A stretch of DNA of 64,000 bases, from assembly GCA_032622095.1 (NCBI GenBank), contig CP136069.1, positions 102,576,278-102,640,277 of the forward strand, given 5' to 3'. Numbering within the stretch: position 1 is the first letter of the stretch; each line of letters begins with the position of its first letter. The translations under genes and the position numbers were made by a program. Below are positions 47,436 to 59,556 of this stretch, one piece after another. The notes under the pieces are model-generated. The model worked only from the letters and a program-made list of their open reading frames with translations. It ran no database searches and had not been told where the DNA came from. The stretch comes from Siphonodentalium dalli (lineage: Eukaryota; Mollusca; Scaphopoda; Gadilida; Siphonodentaliidae).

Positions 47436-48580
47436 ATACATCTTAGCTATTATTCGGATCTGCTGTCCCGGTCGAAAAAGGTTTAGTTTGACAAAAACGG
47501 CTATTTACAAGAGTTTGTTTTACAAAATGAGCGCACTCGAATCTCGATGACCCGTACACGCTGTAAATTTATGATAAAAAAAAATCAATTTCTTCCATCT
47601 AAAACATAATTACATGCTGGGCTCTATCATTTTAAGAATATATAAGTATTACACACGAAGTCTCAGCTTAAAATTTTGAAAAATAAGTTTCATCGACATA
47701 AACCGATTTAAATGGGAAATCCCATGTTGTTTTATTAACAATTGTTTAGTTAGACCTAACTTTAAAAAAAAAATTGATGTCTCATTACCACTCAGAAGCG
47801 CCTTTTGACACCTTACGACATTTCCTCACAAGCACATTTTGTCACCTTACGTCATTTCCTCAGAGGCACCTTTTGTCACCTTACGTCATTTCCTCAGAAG
47901 CACCTTTCGACACCTTTTTATTTAATAAAAGTAAAAACCAAATTTTTGTGGCTTTCTCCATTAATCATGATTGTTTCGATTTTACATGAAGTATGCGGTT
48001 GAAGTATATTCTATCCAATCAGAACATTATATTAGAATGACAGTGATCACAGAACTAAGGTAAAAACATGCTAAAGCCGACTAAAACTTCAAAATCTCTG
48101 AGGAAATGGGACGTAAATTACGTCGCCGTGGCAAGGTGCGCTGAGTTTTTAATGTCACAACGTCAAAGTAACCTGGGGGTTGTAGTCAGCTGCGGTCAGA
48201 GTGGTAATGAGTTAATAAAAATTTATTTCTCAAGTCTAAAAGACTATTACTTGTTAAAATTAGTTAAATTAAGATTATGTAAGTATTCTAGATAGGCACA
48301 CGACATAAATCGATTTTAATGGGAAATCCTATGTTAAAATTTAGCATCGAAATTTTTTTTATTTCTTCCATCTAAAACATAATTACGTGCTGGACTTTTT
48401 AAGAATATATAAGTATGACATGCAGACACACCAAGTCTCAGCTTAAAGTTTTGAAAAATAACAGTTTTATCGACATAAATCGATTTGTAAATTTTAGGGC
48501 CCTGCGAGTGTTTTCTGAGCTGCTCCATATTGGGCACCAGTGTCCATATTTGACCGGTTCTACCTGATAATTGTGAGACA
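47436..48580 (+). repeat. Direct duplication about 760 bp apart, with a satellite between
   Basis: 47570-47720 and 48340-48490 share TTTCTTCCATCTAAAACATAA, AAGTCTCAGCTTAAA and CGACATAAA(C/T)CGATTT; a further piece lies at 48303-48335. No gene recognised. Confidence 0.6.
47790..47925 (+). repeat. 34-bp tandem repeat, about 3.7 copies
   Basis: Unit CAGAAGC.CCTTTTG.CACC followed by TTACG.CATTTCCT, with copies starting at about 47793, 47827 and 47861 and a partial fourth. Confidence 0.75.
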
Positions 48581-48585
48581 GTACA

Positions 48586-49064
48586 GTCGCGTTACTTTAT
48601 ACGTCAACATTGGTCATTATCACTCGACAAATTTATTTCAGTCTATCGTATCAACCCCTATTTGCCCCGCATAGCCTGACTATTAAAGTGTCAACATTGG
48701 TCTTTATCGCTCTACTAATTTATATCGTTTCATCGGTATGAACCCCATATCCAATTATCCACATATAACCAACCCAACCTCTCATCCCTGTCCAAATTAT
48801 TAATTTTTTTCATCGGTATAGTCCCGTTACGTACAGATTTTATCATCTGATACTTATGTCTATGGTATTACTATAGCGTATACGTATATCAATTGCCATT
48901 CCTTTCTATATAATTCTGGTGCCATCTATAGAGAAAGAGATAATTTCAGACCCCCCCCCCCCAATTTTATATAATTGCCGCTACAGTACAGTCGCGATCC
49001 ATTACATGGCAACATTGATCGCTATCGCTCTACTAATTTATGTCAGTTCATCGGTATGAACCCC
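48586..49064 (+). repeat. Family I repeat, left part
   Basis: Diverged repeats of ACAGTCGCG ... CAACATTGGTC.TTATCGCTC and CATCGGTATGAACCCC at about 48586, 48690 and 48985. The family resumes at 50715 (CATATAACCAACCCAACATC), so a family A element has split it. C run at 48951-48962. Confidence 0.6.
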
Positions 49065-50714
49065 TTTTTAGCTCAACTTACTTTTGTAAGTTTGAGCTAT
49101 TGCCATGGTTTGGCGTCCGTGTGTCCGTCAACAATTTCCTTTGGCGCGGGCTACAGGTTGTACCTTTGGTCTGATCTTCATGAAATTTGTAATGAATGTT
49201 GACATTGACATGTAGATGGGAACGAGTCATTTTGGGGTCATTCGGCCAAAAAACATGGCCGCTGGCAGCCATCTTGGATTTCAAGATTAAAACCACTGGC
49301 GCGGCCTATAGGTCGTACTGTTCATCTGATCATCATGAAATTTGTCATTGATGTTAATAATGACATGTAGATGGGAACAAGTGATTTTGGGGTCGTTCGG
49401 CCAAAAAACATGGCTGCCAGCAGCCATCTTGGATTTTACTCTTTGCATGACTAAATCCTTTGGCGCGGGATACAGGTCGTTGTTTTGGTCGGAAGTTTAT
49501 GAAATTTGTCATGGATGTTAACACTGTCATGTAGATGGGAACGAGTGATTTTGGAGTTGAACGGCCAAAAAACATGGCCGCCAGCATGGATTTTACTCTT
49601 TGCATGACTAAATCCTTTGGCGCGGGCTACAGGTCGTACCTATTGTCTGATCTTTATCATGAATGTTGACATTGACATGTAGATGGGAACGAGTCATTTT
49701 GGGGTCATTCGGCCAAAAAACATGGCCGCTTGTGGCCATTTTGGATTTCAAAATTCAATCCATTGGCGCGGGCTACAGGTCGTGCTGTTCGTCTGATCAT
49801 TATCAAATTTGTCATGGATGTTAATATTGACATGTAGATGGGAACGAGTGATTTTGGGGTCGTTCGGCCAAAAAACATGGCCGCCAGCAGCCATCTTGGA
49901 TTTTACTCTTTGCATGACTAAATCCTTTGGCGCGGGTTACAGGTCGTACCTTTGGTCTGACCTTTATGAAATTTGTCATGAATATTGATATTGACATGTA
50001 TATGGGAACGAGTCATTTTGGGGTCATACGGCCAAAAAACATGGCCGCTGGCAGCCATCTTGGATTTCAAAATTCAATCCATTGGCACGGACTACAGGTC
50101 GTACTGTTTGTCTGATCATCATGATATTTATCATGGATGTTAATATTAACATGTAGATGGGAACGAGTCATTTTGGGGTCGTTTGGCTAAAAAACATGTC
50201 CGCCTGCATGAATAAATCCTTTGGTGCGGGCTACAGGTCGTAGCTTTGGTCGGAACTTCAAGATATTTGTCATGTATGTCAACAATGACATGTAGATGGG
50301 AAACGAGTCATTTTGGGGTCGTTCAGCCGAAAAACATGGCCGCCAGCAGCCATCTTGGATTTTACTCTTTGCATGACTAAATCCATTGGCACAGGCTACA
50401 GGTCATACCTTTGATGAGATCATTATGAGATTTGTAAAGGCTGTAGATGGGAACAAGTCATTTTGGGGTAATTCGGAAAAAAACATGGCTGCCGGTGGCC
50501 ATTTTAGAATTTACTCTTTGCATCAATAAATCCTTTGTCACACCATAATCACCACATCCCTGATCCGATCATTATGAAACCTGTTGATATTGACATGAAC
50601 ATCTAGTCTTACTTAGACATTTCAATTAGCACTTTTCCTATTCCTCCATTTACTGTCGACCATTAAATTATTCCCCTACCTAAGTTGAGCTACAGTGTCA
50701 TTGACACTTTTATT
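49065..50714 (+). mobile_element. Family A element, near full length
   Basis: 5' end TTTTTAGCTCAACTTAC with hairpin to GTAAGTTTGAGCT. The leader GGCGTCCGTGTGTCCGTCAA and about nine units of about 155 bp follow. The 3' end is TAAGTTGAGC (50681-50690), AGTGTC-ATT-GACACT (50694-50708) and TTTATTTT. Flanking family I text defines both ends. The uninterrupted counterpart of the hAT insertion site is at 50488-50500. This is the best reference copy of the family in the window. Confidence 0.8.
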
Positions 50715-51230
50715 TTCCATATAACCAACCCAACATCTAATCCCGGCCCAAATTATTATTTTTCTTTTCATCGGTATAGTTGTGTTACATACATATTTTT
50801 ATCATTTGATGCTAATTTGCATTGTACCACTATAGAAGTCCATAAATGACTATTCTGGCACTATATAGAGATTCTGACACCCCCCCCCCCCCCCCCCCCC
50901 CCTCTATTTTATAGCCTTGTCGCAACAGTAGAGTTATTTATATCGGTTCATCGTATCAACCCATATTTCCCCGTATCGCCCACCCCTCCCCAATTTTTTC
51001 ATTTGTATTATAGTCTCGTTACATACACATTTTATCATTTGATACTAATTTGTATTCTGTATTTCTCTTCTGTTCAACAATGCCGAAATCATACCGGTGC
51101 AATGCCTAGTAACCTTTGCTTCAACATGCCGCTGCAGACGAGACAAAACTGACAACATTTCGAAATGTAAACAGGCTTCAAACTCACCTAAACCAAAGGT
51201 CCCAAGTCAAGGTCCAAAATCCCCAACACA
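50715..51230 (+). repeat. Family I repeat, right part, and unassigned DNA
   Basis: Family I text with TTTCATCGGTATAGT.(C/G).GTTAC at about 50766 and related text to about 51060; C run at 50881-50901. 51061-51230 is not recognised. Confidence 0.5.
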
Positions 51231-51232
51231 CT

Positions 51233-51407
51233 GATGTGAGGTTTCATGATAACTCCATCTACATAACCAATATAAGGATGTGAGGTTTAATGATAACTCC
51301 ATCTACATAACAATATAAGGATGTGAGGTTTAATGATAACTCCATCCACAAAACCAATATAAGGATGTGAGGTTTAATGATAACTCCATCCACATAACTA
51401 ATAAATA
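51233..51407 (+). repeat. 44-bp tandem repeat, four copies
   Basis: GATGTGAGGTTTAATGATAA then CTCCATCTACATAACCAATA; copies start at 51233, 51277, 51320 and 51364. Confidence 0.9.
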
Positions 51408-51734
51408 TGTCTGAAAATTAAACAAAAAAAATTAAATTCCACGATGGCGTCCAATATGGACTACCTAATTCTGCTCCAAAAACATGCATTTTGAATATAT
51501 GTGTGTTTATGGGGAGAAACCGATTATTTCAATGACATTTTAATTCATTGGGGGCCAAAACCCGACCTACGGGAGCGCGCGACTGTATCTTAAGCATATG
51601 TGCATACTTAATATAAAGCCAACAATTGGAATCCCAACAGAGAAGATTGCGCTGGCTCCCTTGCACATAGACATCATTGATGATCTCTATGGGAAACCAA
51701 ATTGACATTTAATAGACAATTTCGATTAACTGCA

Positions 51735-52145
51735 ATAACTTAAGGAATCTCTAATTGAGCTCAAGCCCAATGAGAATATTTCTCATGGAGCTCAAGTGCA
51801 ATAAGAATATTCCTTAAGTTATTGTGCTTAAGCGCAATTAGATATACCTTATTGCGCTTAAGCACAATATGATATTCCTGTGCAATAAGGAATATTCTTA
51901 TTGCACTTAAGCGCAATTACATCCCTATTGCACTTAAGCGCAATTAATATCTCTCTCATTAGATCACCCTTCTGCAAATAGTAGAATAATCCTATATTTG
52001 TTCCACCCATTGTACCATGGAGATGCACTACACCACCTGAATTATAGGGAGTTTATGTACTATATATATTATATTCCTTATTGGGCTTTATTATATTAGC
52101 GCAATTGAATATTTCCTTATTGTGCTTAAGCGCAATTAGCTCATG
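51735..52145. repeat. Cluster of ATTGCGCTTAAGCGCAAT palindromes
   Basis: At least seven copies or half-copies of an 18-bp palindrome (ATTGCGCTTAAGCGCAAT and variants), separated by GGAATATTC-like text. The spacing is irregular, so this is a motif cluster rather than a simple satellite. No gene is present. Confidence 0.7.
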
Positions 52146-52334
52146 CGTTTAATTAAAAAAAATTGTTATAATTGTATTGTAACTATTGTTTTGTCCCATA
52201 CATCATGTTCACATATATTATGATAGAATAGTACTATTATTACTAATAGTACTCATAGTAGTTAATACCACCTTACTGTCAATATTCTATCATGGTTAGT
52301 TTCAAAATCATAACGTTAATTTTTATTACTATTT

Positions 52335-52560
52335 GTGTGTACTGTACATGTACATCAGTCATCAATTAACAAACTTAAGCAGAGCCTGGTTGAATATCTA
52401 CCATATATGATGGGTTATTCCCATCTTCAAGCTGTTGATGTCATTGAGACATTCAATGTTATTTTGCTATTTTGCATGCGAAGTGGTAGACCCTCCAATA
52501 GCTTATCAATACCACTCAGGACAGTGGGTGATTTTCCTCAATTAATTGAATTTCTTGTTG
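52335..52560 (+). pseudogene. Unrecognised coding-like fragment truncated by family A
   Basis: A + strand frame of about 75 codons containing KQSLVEYLPYMMGYSHLQAV and RPSNSLSIPLRTVGDFPQLI. It looks more protein-like than neighbouring frames. It ends where family A text (CCGAATGATGCC) begins, so any continuation has been lost. No domain is recognised; it may be a host exon or a transposon fragment. Confidence 0.2.
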
Positions 52561-53556
52561 CCGAATGATGCCAAAATGACTCGTTCCCATCAACATGTCA
52601 ATGTCAACAGCCATGATAAATTTCATAGTGATCCGACCAAAGCTACAACTTGAAGCCAATGCCAAAGGATTTAGTCATGCAAAGATTAAAATCCAAGATG
52701 GCTGCCAGCGGCCATGTTATATGGCCGAATGACACCAAAATGACTCGTTCCCATCTACATGTCAATATTAACATCCATTACAAATTTCATGATGATCCGA
52801 CCAAAGGTACGACCTGTAGCCCGTGCCAAAGGATTTGGTCATGTAAAGAGTAAAAACCAAGATGGCTGCTGGCGGCCATGTCTTTTGGCCGAATGACCCC
52901 AAAATTACTCGTGCCCATCTGTATGTCAATATTAACATAAATGACAAATTTCATGATCAGACAAACAGTACGGCCTGTAGACCATGCTAATGGATTGAAT
53001 TTTGAAATCCAAGATGGCCACTGGCAGCCATGTTTTTTTGTCGAGTGAGCCCAAAATGACTTGTTCCCATTTACATGTCAATGTTAACATCCATGACAAA
53101 TTTCATGATGAACCGACCAATGATATGACCTGTAGCCTGTGTCAAAGGATTTAGTCATACAAAGAGTAAAATCCTAGATGGCTACCGGCAGCCATGTTTT
53201 TTTGCTGAATGACCCCAAAATGACTCGTTTCCCATCTACATATCATTGTTAACATCCATGACAAATTTCATGATGATCCTACCAAAGGTACGAACTGTAG
53301 CCCGTTCCAAAGGATGTAGTCATGCAAAGAGTAAAATACAAGATGGCTGCCAGTGGCCATGTTTTTTTGCCGAACGACCCCAAAATTACTCGTTCCCATC
53401 TACATGTCAATATTAACTTCCACGACAAATTTCATGATGAATCGACCAAAGGTACGACCTGTAGCCCGTGCTAAAGGAAATTGTTGAAGAATCACGCACA
53501 ACGGATACCAAGCCATGGCAATAGCTCAAACTTTACAAAGTAAAGTTGACCTAAAA
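52560..53556 (-). repeat. Family A repeat, inverted copy with 5' hairpin
   Basis: On the minus strand it starts CTTTTTAGGTCAACTTTAC facing GTAAAGTTTGAGCTATTGCC (53523-53556), followed by about six units. The 3' stem-loop is missing at 52560. Confidence 0.8.
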
Positions 53557-53799
53557 AGAATTAGTCATAGGAAAATTGGCCCATTTTGGGAGGGGCGGGT
53601 GTGTTACCCTAAACACAGGTATTATATTATTTAGCATAATAACATTCCCGTGTTTATTTTTTCAACTCAGTGAATGGAAGAAGCCATTTAGTGTATAGAT
53701 CTTTATTTCACTATTTGATCATATTATTAAAATTAGTTTCATAAAGATGGTACATGCAGATAAGTTGATAGCACAGCCATCCAAGAAGCCCTTTTGACA
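53557..53799. other. Short unassigned flank
   Basis: No repeat or gene recognised. It would be the 3' flank of the minus-strand gene below. Confidence 0.4.
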
Positions 53800-54117
53800 C
53801 TAGTTCAAACGTAATTCGTACTCTTCTTGTGGAACTTGAAAGCAGAAATCTGTGAAAGCGGTCATGTATCCCATGTATTTCACATCAATAGGTTGAAAGG
53901 TAATATTTTTCAAAGTTACTTGTTGACCTATTCTGACACACACGAACCTCGTCCAAATATGTACGCATTTACTTCCGAACTTTTGGCCACGTTTATAAAT
54001 TCCTGTCCTATTTTTCAATAATTTATTGCACACATAAACCCATTCCGAATTCACGATTTCCAATGAAAACGATTGTGAAAAAAACAATATCAAATACACC
54101 CAATTCGTTGTTTTCAT
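53800..54117 (-). CDS. Candidate small secreted protein
   Basis: A 105-codon minus frame with a well-formed signal peptide (MKTTNWVYLILFFSQSFS, a hydrophobic core after a basic residue). The mature part has four cysteines (about residues 30, 51, 60 and 92), N-glycosylation sequons NRT and NIT, and aromatic-rich segments (KCVHIWTRFVCVR; YMGYMTAFTDFCF). It lies outside the recognised repeats. No family is recognised. It may be a complete single-exon gene or an exon of a larger one; no clear TATA box was found. The open frame on the opposite strand (53827-54021) is a shadow. Confidence 0.4.
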   Translation of the reverse strand: MKTTNWVYLILFFSQSFSLEIVNSEWVYVCNKLLKNRTGIYKRGQKFGSKCVHIWTRFVCVRIGQQVTLKNITFQPIDVKYMGYMTAFTDFCFQVPQEEYELRLN

Positions 54118-54462
54118 TTACAGCTGTGCACGCACCATGGGGGATTCCTGGTATGTTAATCTATATCGGATAAACTTCGGGTGATTCTTTTCATTCTCAG
54201 AGTGACTGTGTGGTTCTAATAAGCAGGGAAATGTGTAAAATATGATCTTTGTGACTTTGACTTTAACACCAGGATAATATCCTTGAAATATTTTAATTCA
54301 GATAAGAAACAAAGTCATTGGCAACAGTTTTTGCTTTACCGATATAGGCAGTATATCTAATACTACCTCCTATCTTCAAGCTTATCAAATCAGAAGAACA
54401 TGCAACCATTATGTTCAGTTAAGTTGAAAGTTGGTTGTAGATCAAGATACATTATAAGTTAC
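54118..54462. other. Unassigned upstream flank of the candidate secreted protein gene
   Basis: No repeat or gene recognised. Confidence 0.4.
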
Positions 54463-54590
54463 AGTGTCTCCAGGTGTGTGTATAGCATGATACAAGGCGA
54501 GGATCAATACCACTCGACTTGCAGAGGGAGGTGGGTATTGGTCATGCCAAGCCTTGTATCACAGTATACTACACAACTGGAGACTCTTTA
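54463..54590. repeat. Hairpin repeat, arms about 55 bp
   Basis: CAGTGTCTCCAGGTGTGTGT on the left pairs with CACAACTGGAGACTCT on the right. Inner arms include ATGATACAAGGC and GCCTTGTATCA, and CCAATACC/GGTATTGG-like sequence. Confidence 0.7.
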
Positions 54591-55336
54591 ACTCTTTCGC
54601 CACCAAGTTTACAAAGGTCAAATTGTCCAGGACACCGGGTTTGCAGCAGTTTATAAGGAAATTAATTGTCTCACATGTGGGGCATTCATACTAGTATTTA
54701 TAGATGGGGTAGGTATGGACACCCATATATTGTCATGACCAGTGACAACTGCCCATCAATTTGCATAAGCATGTGTTATCGCAATGTGTTTGTAATAAAC
54801 AATAACAAACTTAATCAATCGGAATATGTGTATCTTATTTAAAAATCCACACCTGTCGCCATTGTTTCGTCAGCATTTTTCAGGAAAACCCAGGGAAACC
54901 CCACAATAGTATTTGTGATGTCATACATCTGCTGTATATATTTAGGCTGGGAACATCTCACTGTGGCCGTATTTGTCAGGTCTACGTGTTCAACAGTAAA
55001 TTAGTATTGATACAGAATATCACCCAAATGATATCTAAATGATATCATTAGTATATCCCCGCAAACGTGATATCATTGCCTGTTATTCCCGAAAATTATT
55101 CTCTGCACGCTAAAGCGGGCTGCGTTATTGAACGTCAATTATGTCCCGCTAAATCGGCTGGGGTGTTGAAAGAGTTTAAGTTTACCATGTTGACAATTGT
55201 AATCGATTGGAATTATTGCTTTGCACACAAGTTTGCGTGCCAAATGCAAAAGTGATGAAAAATACATTTTGAAAGAATGGTTGCACATGAAATCTGACAT
55301 TATCTTAGGATCTATCGATGTGAGAATAGGTACATG
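54591..55336. other. Unassigned DNA
   Basis: No gene or shared repeat recognised; ATGATATC repeats occur at about 55027-55070. Confidence 0.4.
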
Positions 55337-55338
55337 TA

Positions 55339-57339
55339 CAGCTATGCTCTAATTTAACGACCCCTTTAATAAGGTTATGGGCCGGTAATGACTGCGATCA
55401 TACCACCACTAGACCGCGCTCAAGCGGTATCTGACCGCGATTGTGTTTGAAGTCCACCGCCGTAATCTAGTCCATTACCGGCATACACCACGGTAGTATT
55501 TCCCAGCAACTGCCTTACACTGCAGTCTTTTCCCGTGTCAACCGCGATAGAAAAATCTGCAGATAAGAATAATTTTCCCTGTTGTTTTTGAAGACTCAAG
55601 GCTGTGTATAAAGATATAAAGGCGATTTTCAATCTGTCTTGTTCAAGTTGGCCTACAAATTGCATTAATATATTAAGAAACTGACCTTACATTCATTCCT
55701 CGCATGAAACAAAATTTACCATCTTCAATGGTTGAATTCCCTGCGTAATACCTTTGAAGTCGCTGCTTACCGACATTCGGCGCATGCAAATAGGTGATAA
55801 TATGCTTGGATCTATATTCAGACATACTTCAAGTCTGCTCGTACGTATGTATGAAACCAGCTAGAATATTTGGATAGCGAGTTTTCTGGAATTTTGCAGA
55901 GACCACAGGTAAACCCAAACTACATGCAACTCCAACGCGATAATAAAATCCGCTATAAAGAACTAAACATACCCCCTCACAGTGTGTCTTTATTTTATTC
56001 TCTGTCCCACATGTTTGAAAAAATATTTATCAGAAAATATTAGTATCTGAGAACTCGACATATATAAGAACGATAGTAGGTCACAAAGTACTGTAAACAG
56101 TGCGCGTCCTTGACCTGACTCACTCCATGGGCATGTGCATGACAGACCCCCATTCAATGACAGCGGTATAATCCCCTTGATGTATCTATTGTTGCGACAT
56201 AGTTTACTGCACATGTCTGCAACTTGCAATTTCTACTGAATGACGTCACATCGGAATGATGTTTTTTCACGAAAGCCTGGAAATGAGCATTATACAAACT
56301 CTGACATATTTAATGAGAAAATATTAGTGTAATAATATACATGAATATATTCTAATGACATTGTGCTTTCTAGTATAATTTTCCTTCAAATTTGAAATTG
56401 ATAAACTTGACATCAAAAGTAAACGTCTATTATAGTTATGAAAGTAACCCTGCAATGCACGGCTACCGGTACAGGTACAACTGACTTAGTTTGTCTGACT
56501 ATGATACCTCATTTTCATTTGCAATATGATCGATATGTTTAAAGAGGTCGCTACTTGAGGGAATTCCTGGGGAACCCCAATGGATCAGTTGTGTCTGTGG
56601 GGTTTCCATTTGTAAACACTGTGTACCCTACGTGAGTTTTCGGTTGTTTATTGCATGACATCTATATATTTTATCAAATCTGATGCTTTTATGAATCTTA
56701 ATAATAGTGTCACACTATTTGTGATCTGTATAAATAATTATGTAAAATAATAGACAATTTAATTATCACAAAATCATTTGTGTTTTTGAAAATGCCGATC
56801 GAGTTTCCGACCGTATATACATGTATATATATATATACATTTCTGCAATGTATATCACTAATGAAGTCACCATTTGAGGGCTGCTTAACTGGTATGGAAA
56901 TTACCATATCCCGATAGTTACACCATTACTGTACACTACTTACAAATACACCTGTTCACAGCCGCAGTATAACTACCACGGCAATTGTAACAAAAGTTGA
57001 TCACCACATCACTTGCCGCGGATAATTTTGTGGTATGTCTTATTATGATTAAATCTCAATTAGGTGCGCATAAAATTGCAGTTTTCCATCGGCGGCTCGT
57101 CCAGTCATGAAATTTGTTACCGCTTAAGACAACTGCGGTTGTGAAGTGCACTACCACATGTCACCGCGGTTGCTACCACAGGTCACTGCGGTCATGAGGT
57201 GTGCTATCGCATGTTGCCGCGGTACCCAAAACTCAGCCGCGACCATCCGGTGGTCTGCAGTATTCCGTGGTTTCAGTACCGTGAGTTAATACCACATATC
57301 AACCTCGTTAAGGAGGGTTGATTAATTAGAGCATAGCTG
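55339..57339. mobile_element. 2.0 kb TA-flanked element, Tc1/mariner-type ends
   Basis: Tips CAGCTATGCTCTAATT on the left and the same inverted on the right, flanked by TA (55337-55338 and 57340-57341). TIR likeness extends about 35 bp. Both inner ends carry CCGCGGT-like motifs (for example GACCGCGCTCAAGCGGT left; CACCGCGGTTGCTACC right). No transposase frame is recognised inside, so it is non-autonomous. Tips resemble the hairpin MITE at 5142-5362. Confidence 0.7.
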
Positions 57340-57341
57340 TA

Positions 57342-58384
57342 TATACCAAAGGTATTTTGGTATATACTGCTAAAATGACAATCACTGCCCAATCTATATG
57401 CAAACATTATGTACTGACAAAATGTTAAACTAAATTATGAACAATTGCATTGTCATGCGAATTATCAAAACATCTTCCCGATAAAATAGTTTTTGATATA
57501 GGACACACATGCAGGCTTGTTAATTTCATCATTGCATGTTTCTCCCAACATTTGCTGATGCCATGTCATTTTCGGTTGAAACAAGGATGATATCAATATT
57601 GTATCCTTATCCTTGAACTGGAAATTATCGAAAGTAATATTAGGCACTGTGTTTCAATGAGAAGAGCGTGCGGTTTATAGTCATGCACACTTTATAGATG
57701 TGCATGTCATTATTGAGATAAATTGCAAGTTGATCAACCTTGAGCTTTTCTAATTTCTATAGCAATCATTTTTTGTAGGTGTGCCTACACAGGGGTGAAA
57801 TACGCATTTTCAACTCAAAGCGAACAGAATACAGCGCTAATTCAAGACGGCATTAATACATGCATGTTATGGGATAGACTTCCGGTTTAGTGACATGGTA
57901 TAGCCTCATACGAGGTCAGTAGTTTCGACCTCGGATTGATCGATTTAAATTGGAGACGGGGTAATACACTATATGATAACCACTTATTTGAGGGGTTTCT
58001 TTACAAATTGACCCTTGATTTTCGCAATAAGAGGCATTTATCATTGATGAGGACAATATCCTGGGAAAAATATTTCATTGACTTTTGTCAGCTGGTAAGG
58101 TTAGGGTTATTTTTTTATGAGAACTGTAGCCACAGCACTTTGGATCATAAAATTCTGACAATATCCAATCTTTTGATGAAAACTAGCCTCCCAGTACTAC
58201 CTATTGGTCAGCTGGTGAGGGGAGAGTTGTGCTTTGAGAACCTGTTCTTGATGGTGGATTCTTTCTTGATCAAGTTCTTCATCTCCTGGGTGCCATAGTT
58301 TATTTATACACCTCTCTATACATTGAGCATACAGAGAATGAGATGGTATAATACTCCTATGTATCTGTAAATATAGAATTAAAA
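57342..58384. other. Unassigned DNA with one weak frame
   Basis: A + strand frame of 120 codons (57936-58298) is the longest here. Its composition is hydrophobic and no domain is recognised, so it is not called a gene. Confidence 0.3.
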
Positions 58385-58387
58385 ATT

Positions 58388-58495
58388 AAAGTGTCAATGA
58401 CACTGTAGTTCAACTGGTGAGGAATAATTTCATGTGTTAAGAGTCAATGGAGCGATTAGGAGCTCGGAAAGTTGAATGTCTAAGTATTAAATACA
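58388..58495 (-). repeat. Family A 3' end, solitary
   Basis: Inverted AGTGTC-ATT-GACACT stem-loop with the preceding 90 bp of family A 3' sequence (ATTAGGAGCTCGGAAAGTTG). Confidence 0.75.
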
Positions 58496-58817
58496 ACAAA
58501 TAATATAGATACGGCAAAAAATCGAGAAAAAACTCCAGAGAAGAGCTTTAAAACTCAGATAACCTGCAGTACAGGTCTAGCGCTTTCGTTAGTGTTTAAC
58601 TTCAGGACCGAGTTTGGCCATTGAATAAAATACCGTGTAATTCACGTTTGGCCATTGAATAAAATACCGTGTAAATCACGTCCTAAAATCCTACCCTGAC
58701 TCCCACCAAGCTACCCCAACCAGAATAGACACTGAAATCGAGTGGATTTTCACTCTACGAACCCTCCAACCACTGGGGATGAACAAGAAGGACTTTTAGT
58801 CAATTTTATTATTAATA

Positions 58818-59556
58818 TAGAATGAGCGTCGCACAGCGACCGCATTTATCCCGTCGGGTCGCTAAAATATGACAGTTAGAGAGACACGTTTGCAGTTGTT
58901 TACCAAAACTAAGAATAGAACCAAAACAAGATCACGTGCCCGATTGGGTCAGTTGCTAAATAAAAATTTGATGGATCATGCGGATTGATACACAAATTCC
59001 ATTGGTGGGATTAACATGCAGTACTATATGATCATTAATAAGATTTAATAAGTCAACATCTGCCTGGTAATTTATTCACAATGTTACCAAAAACTCTCAG
59101 CAGCATCAGGGTAATATATAACCAGGGCGCTGATCGTTCTCAGTAAATCGGGAGAGCGGAACTATATCGCCGGAGGCACGTGATCAAGTCGTGAGAGGGC
59201 CAAGGTCTTTTCGCAAGATTCGAAAATTGGGGAAGTATGTTTTTGTTTGAAATTAACCCCCCCACCCTCCCCCTTTTTTGTTTGTTTGTTTTGTGATCAG
59301 CAGACATCACTAACCAGGGGGTCTAGTGTCTCGTTTCAGCTCCGGGTTCCCACGGACTCCGCTTGTTTGCTTGTGGCCATGGTGCATTGTGGGCCAAAAA
59401 AGGAAGACGCGAAGCAAGAAATGGATAACTGGACAGTGAACATCCTACCAATAATTTCACGACTACCTTTTTGATTAATAATTCATTAAATAAAGGTAGT
59501 CAATCAGGCAGACCTGTCTTTGTTGTGTTACGACCCTGCGGGATAAATACGGGTTG
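58818..59556. mobile_element. Probable TIR element, about 740 bp
   Basis: CACAGCGACCGCATTTATCC (left) and, inverted, CACAACCCGTATTTATCCCG (right) followed by G(T/C)(A/C)GGGTCG form imperfect TIRs of about 28 bp. The 75-codon frame inside (59247-59474) has a favourable start context (GCCATGGTG) but no recognised domain. The target duplication was not identified. Confidence 0.4.

Noticed and set aside
31791-50115. Recurrent 60-80 codon frames on both strands within family A (for example 32648-32836, 34696-34884, 36744-36932)
   Set aside because: They arise from the 155 bp unit itself and appear in all copies regardless of strand; start and stop positions are fixed by the repeat, and there is no sign of selection on a protein.
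57936-58298. 120-codon + frame
   Set aside because: No domain, no clear start context, no neighbouring coding evidence.
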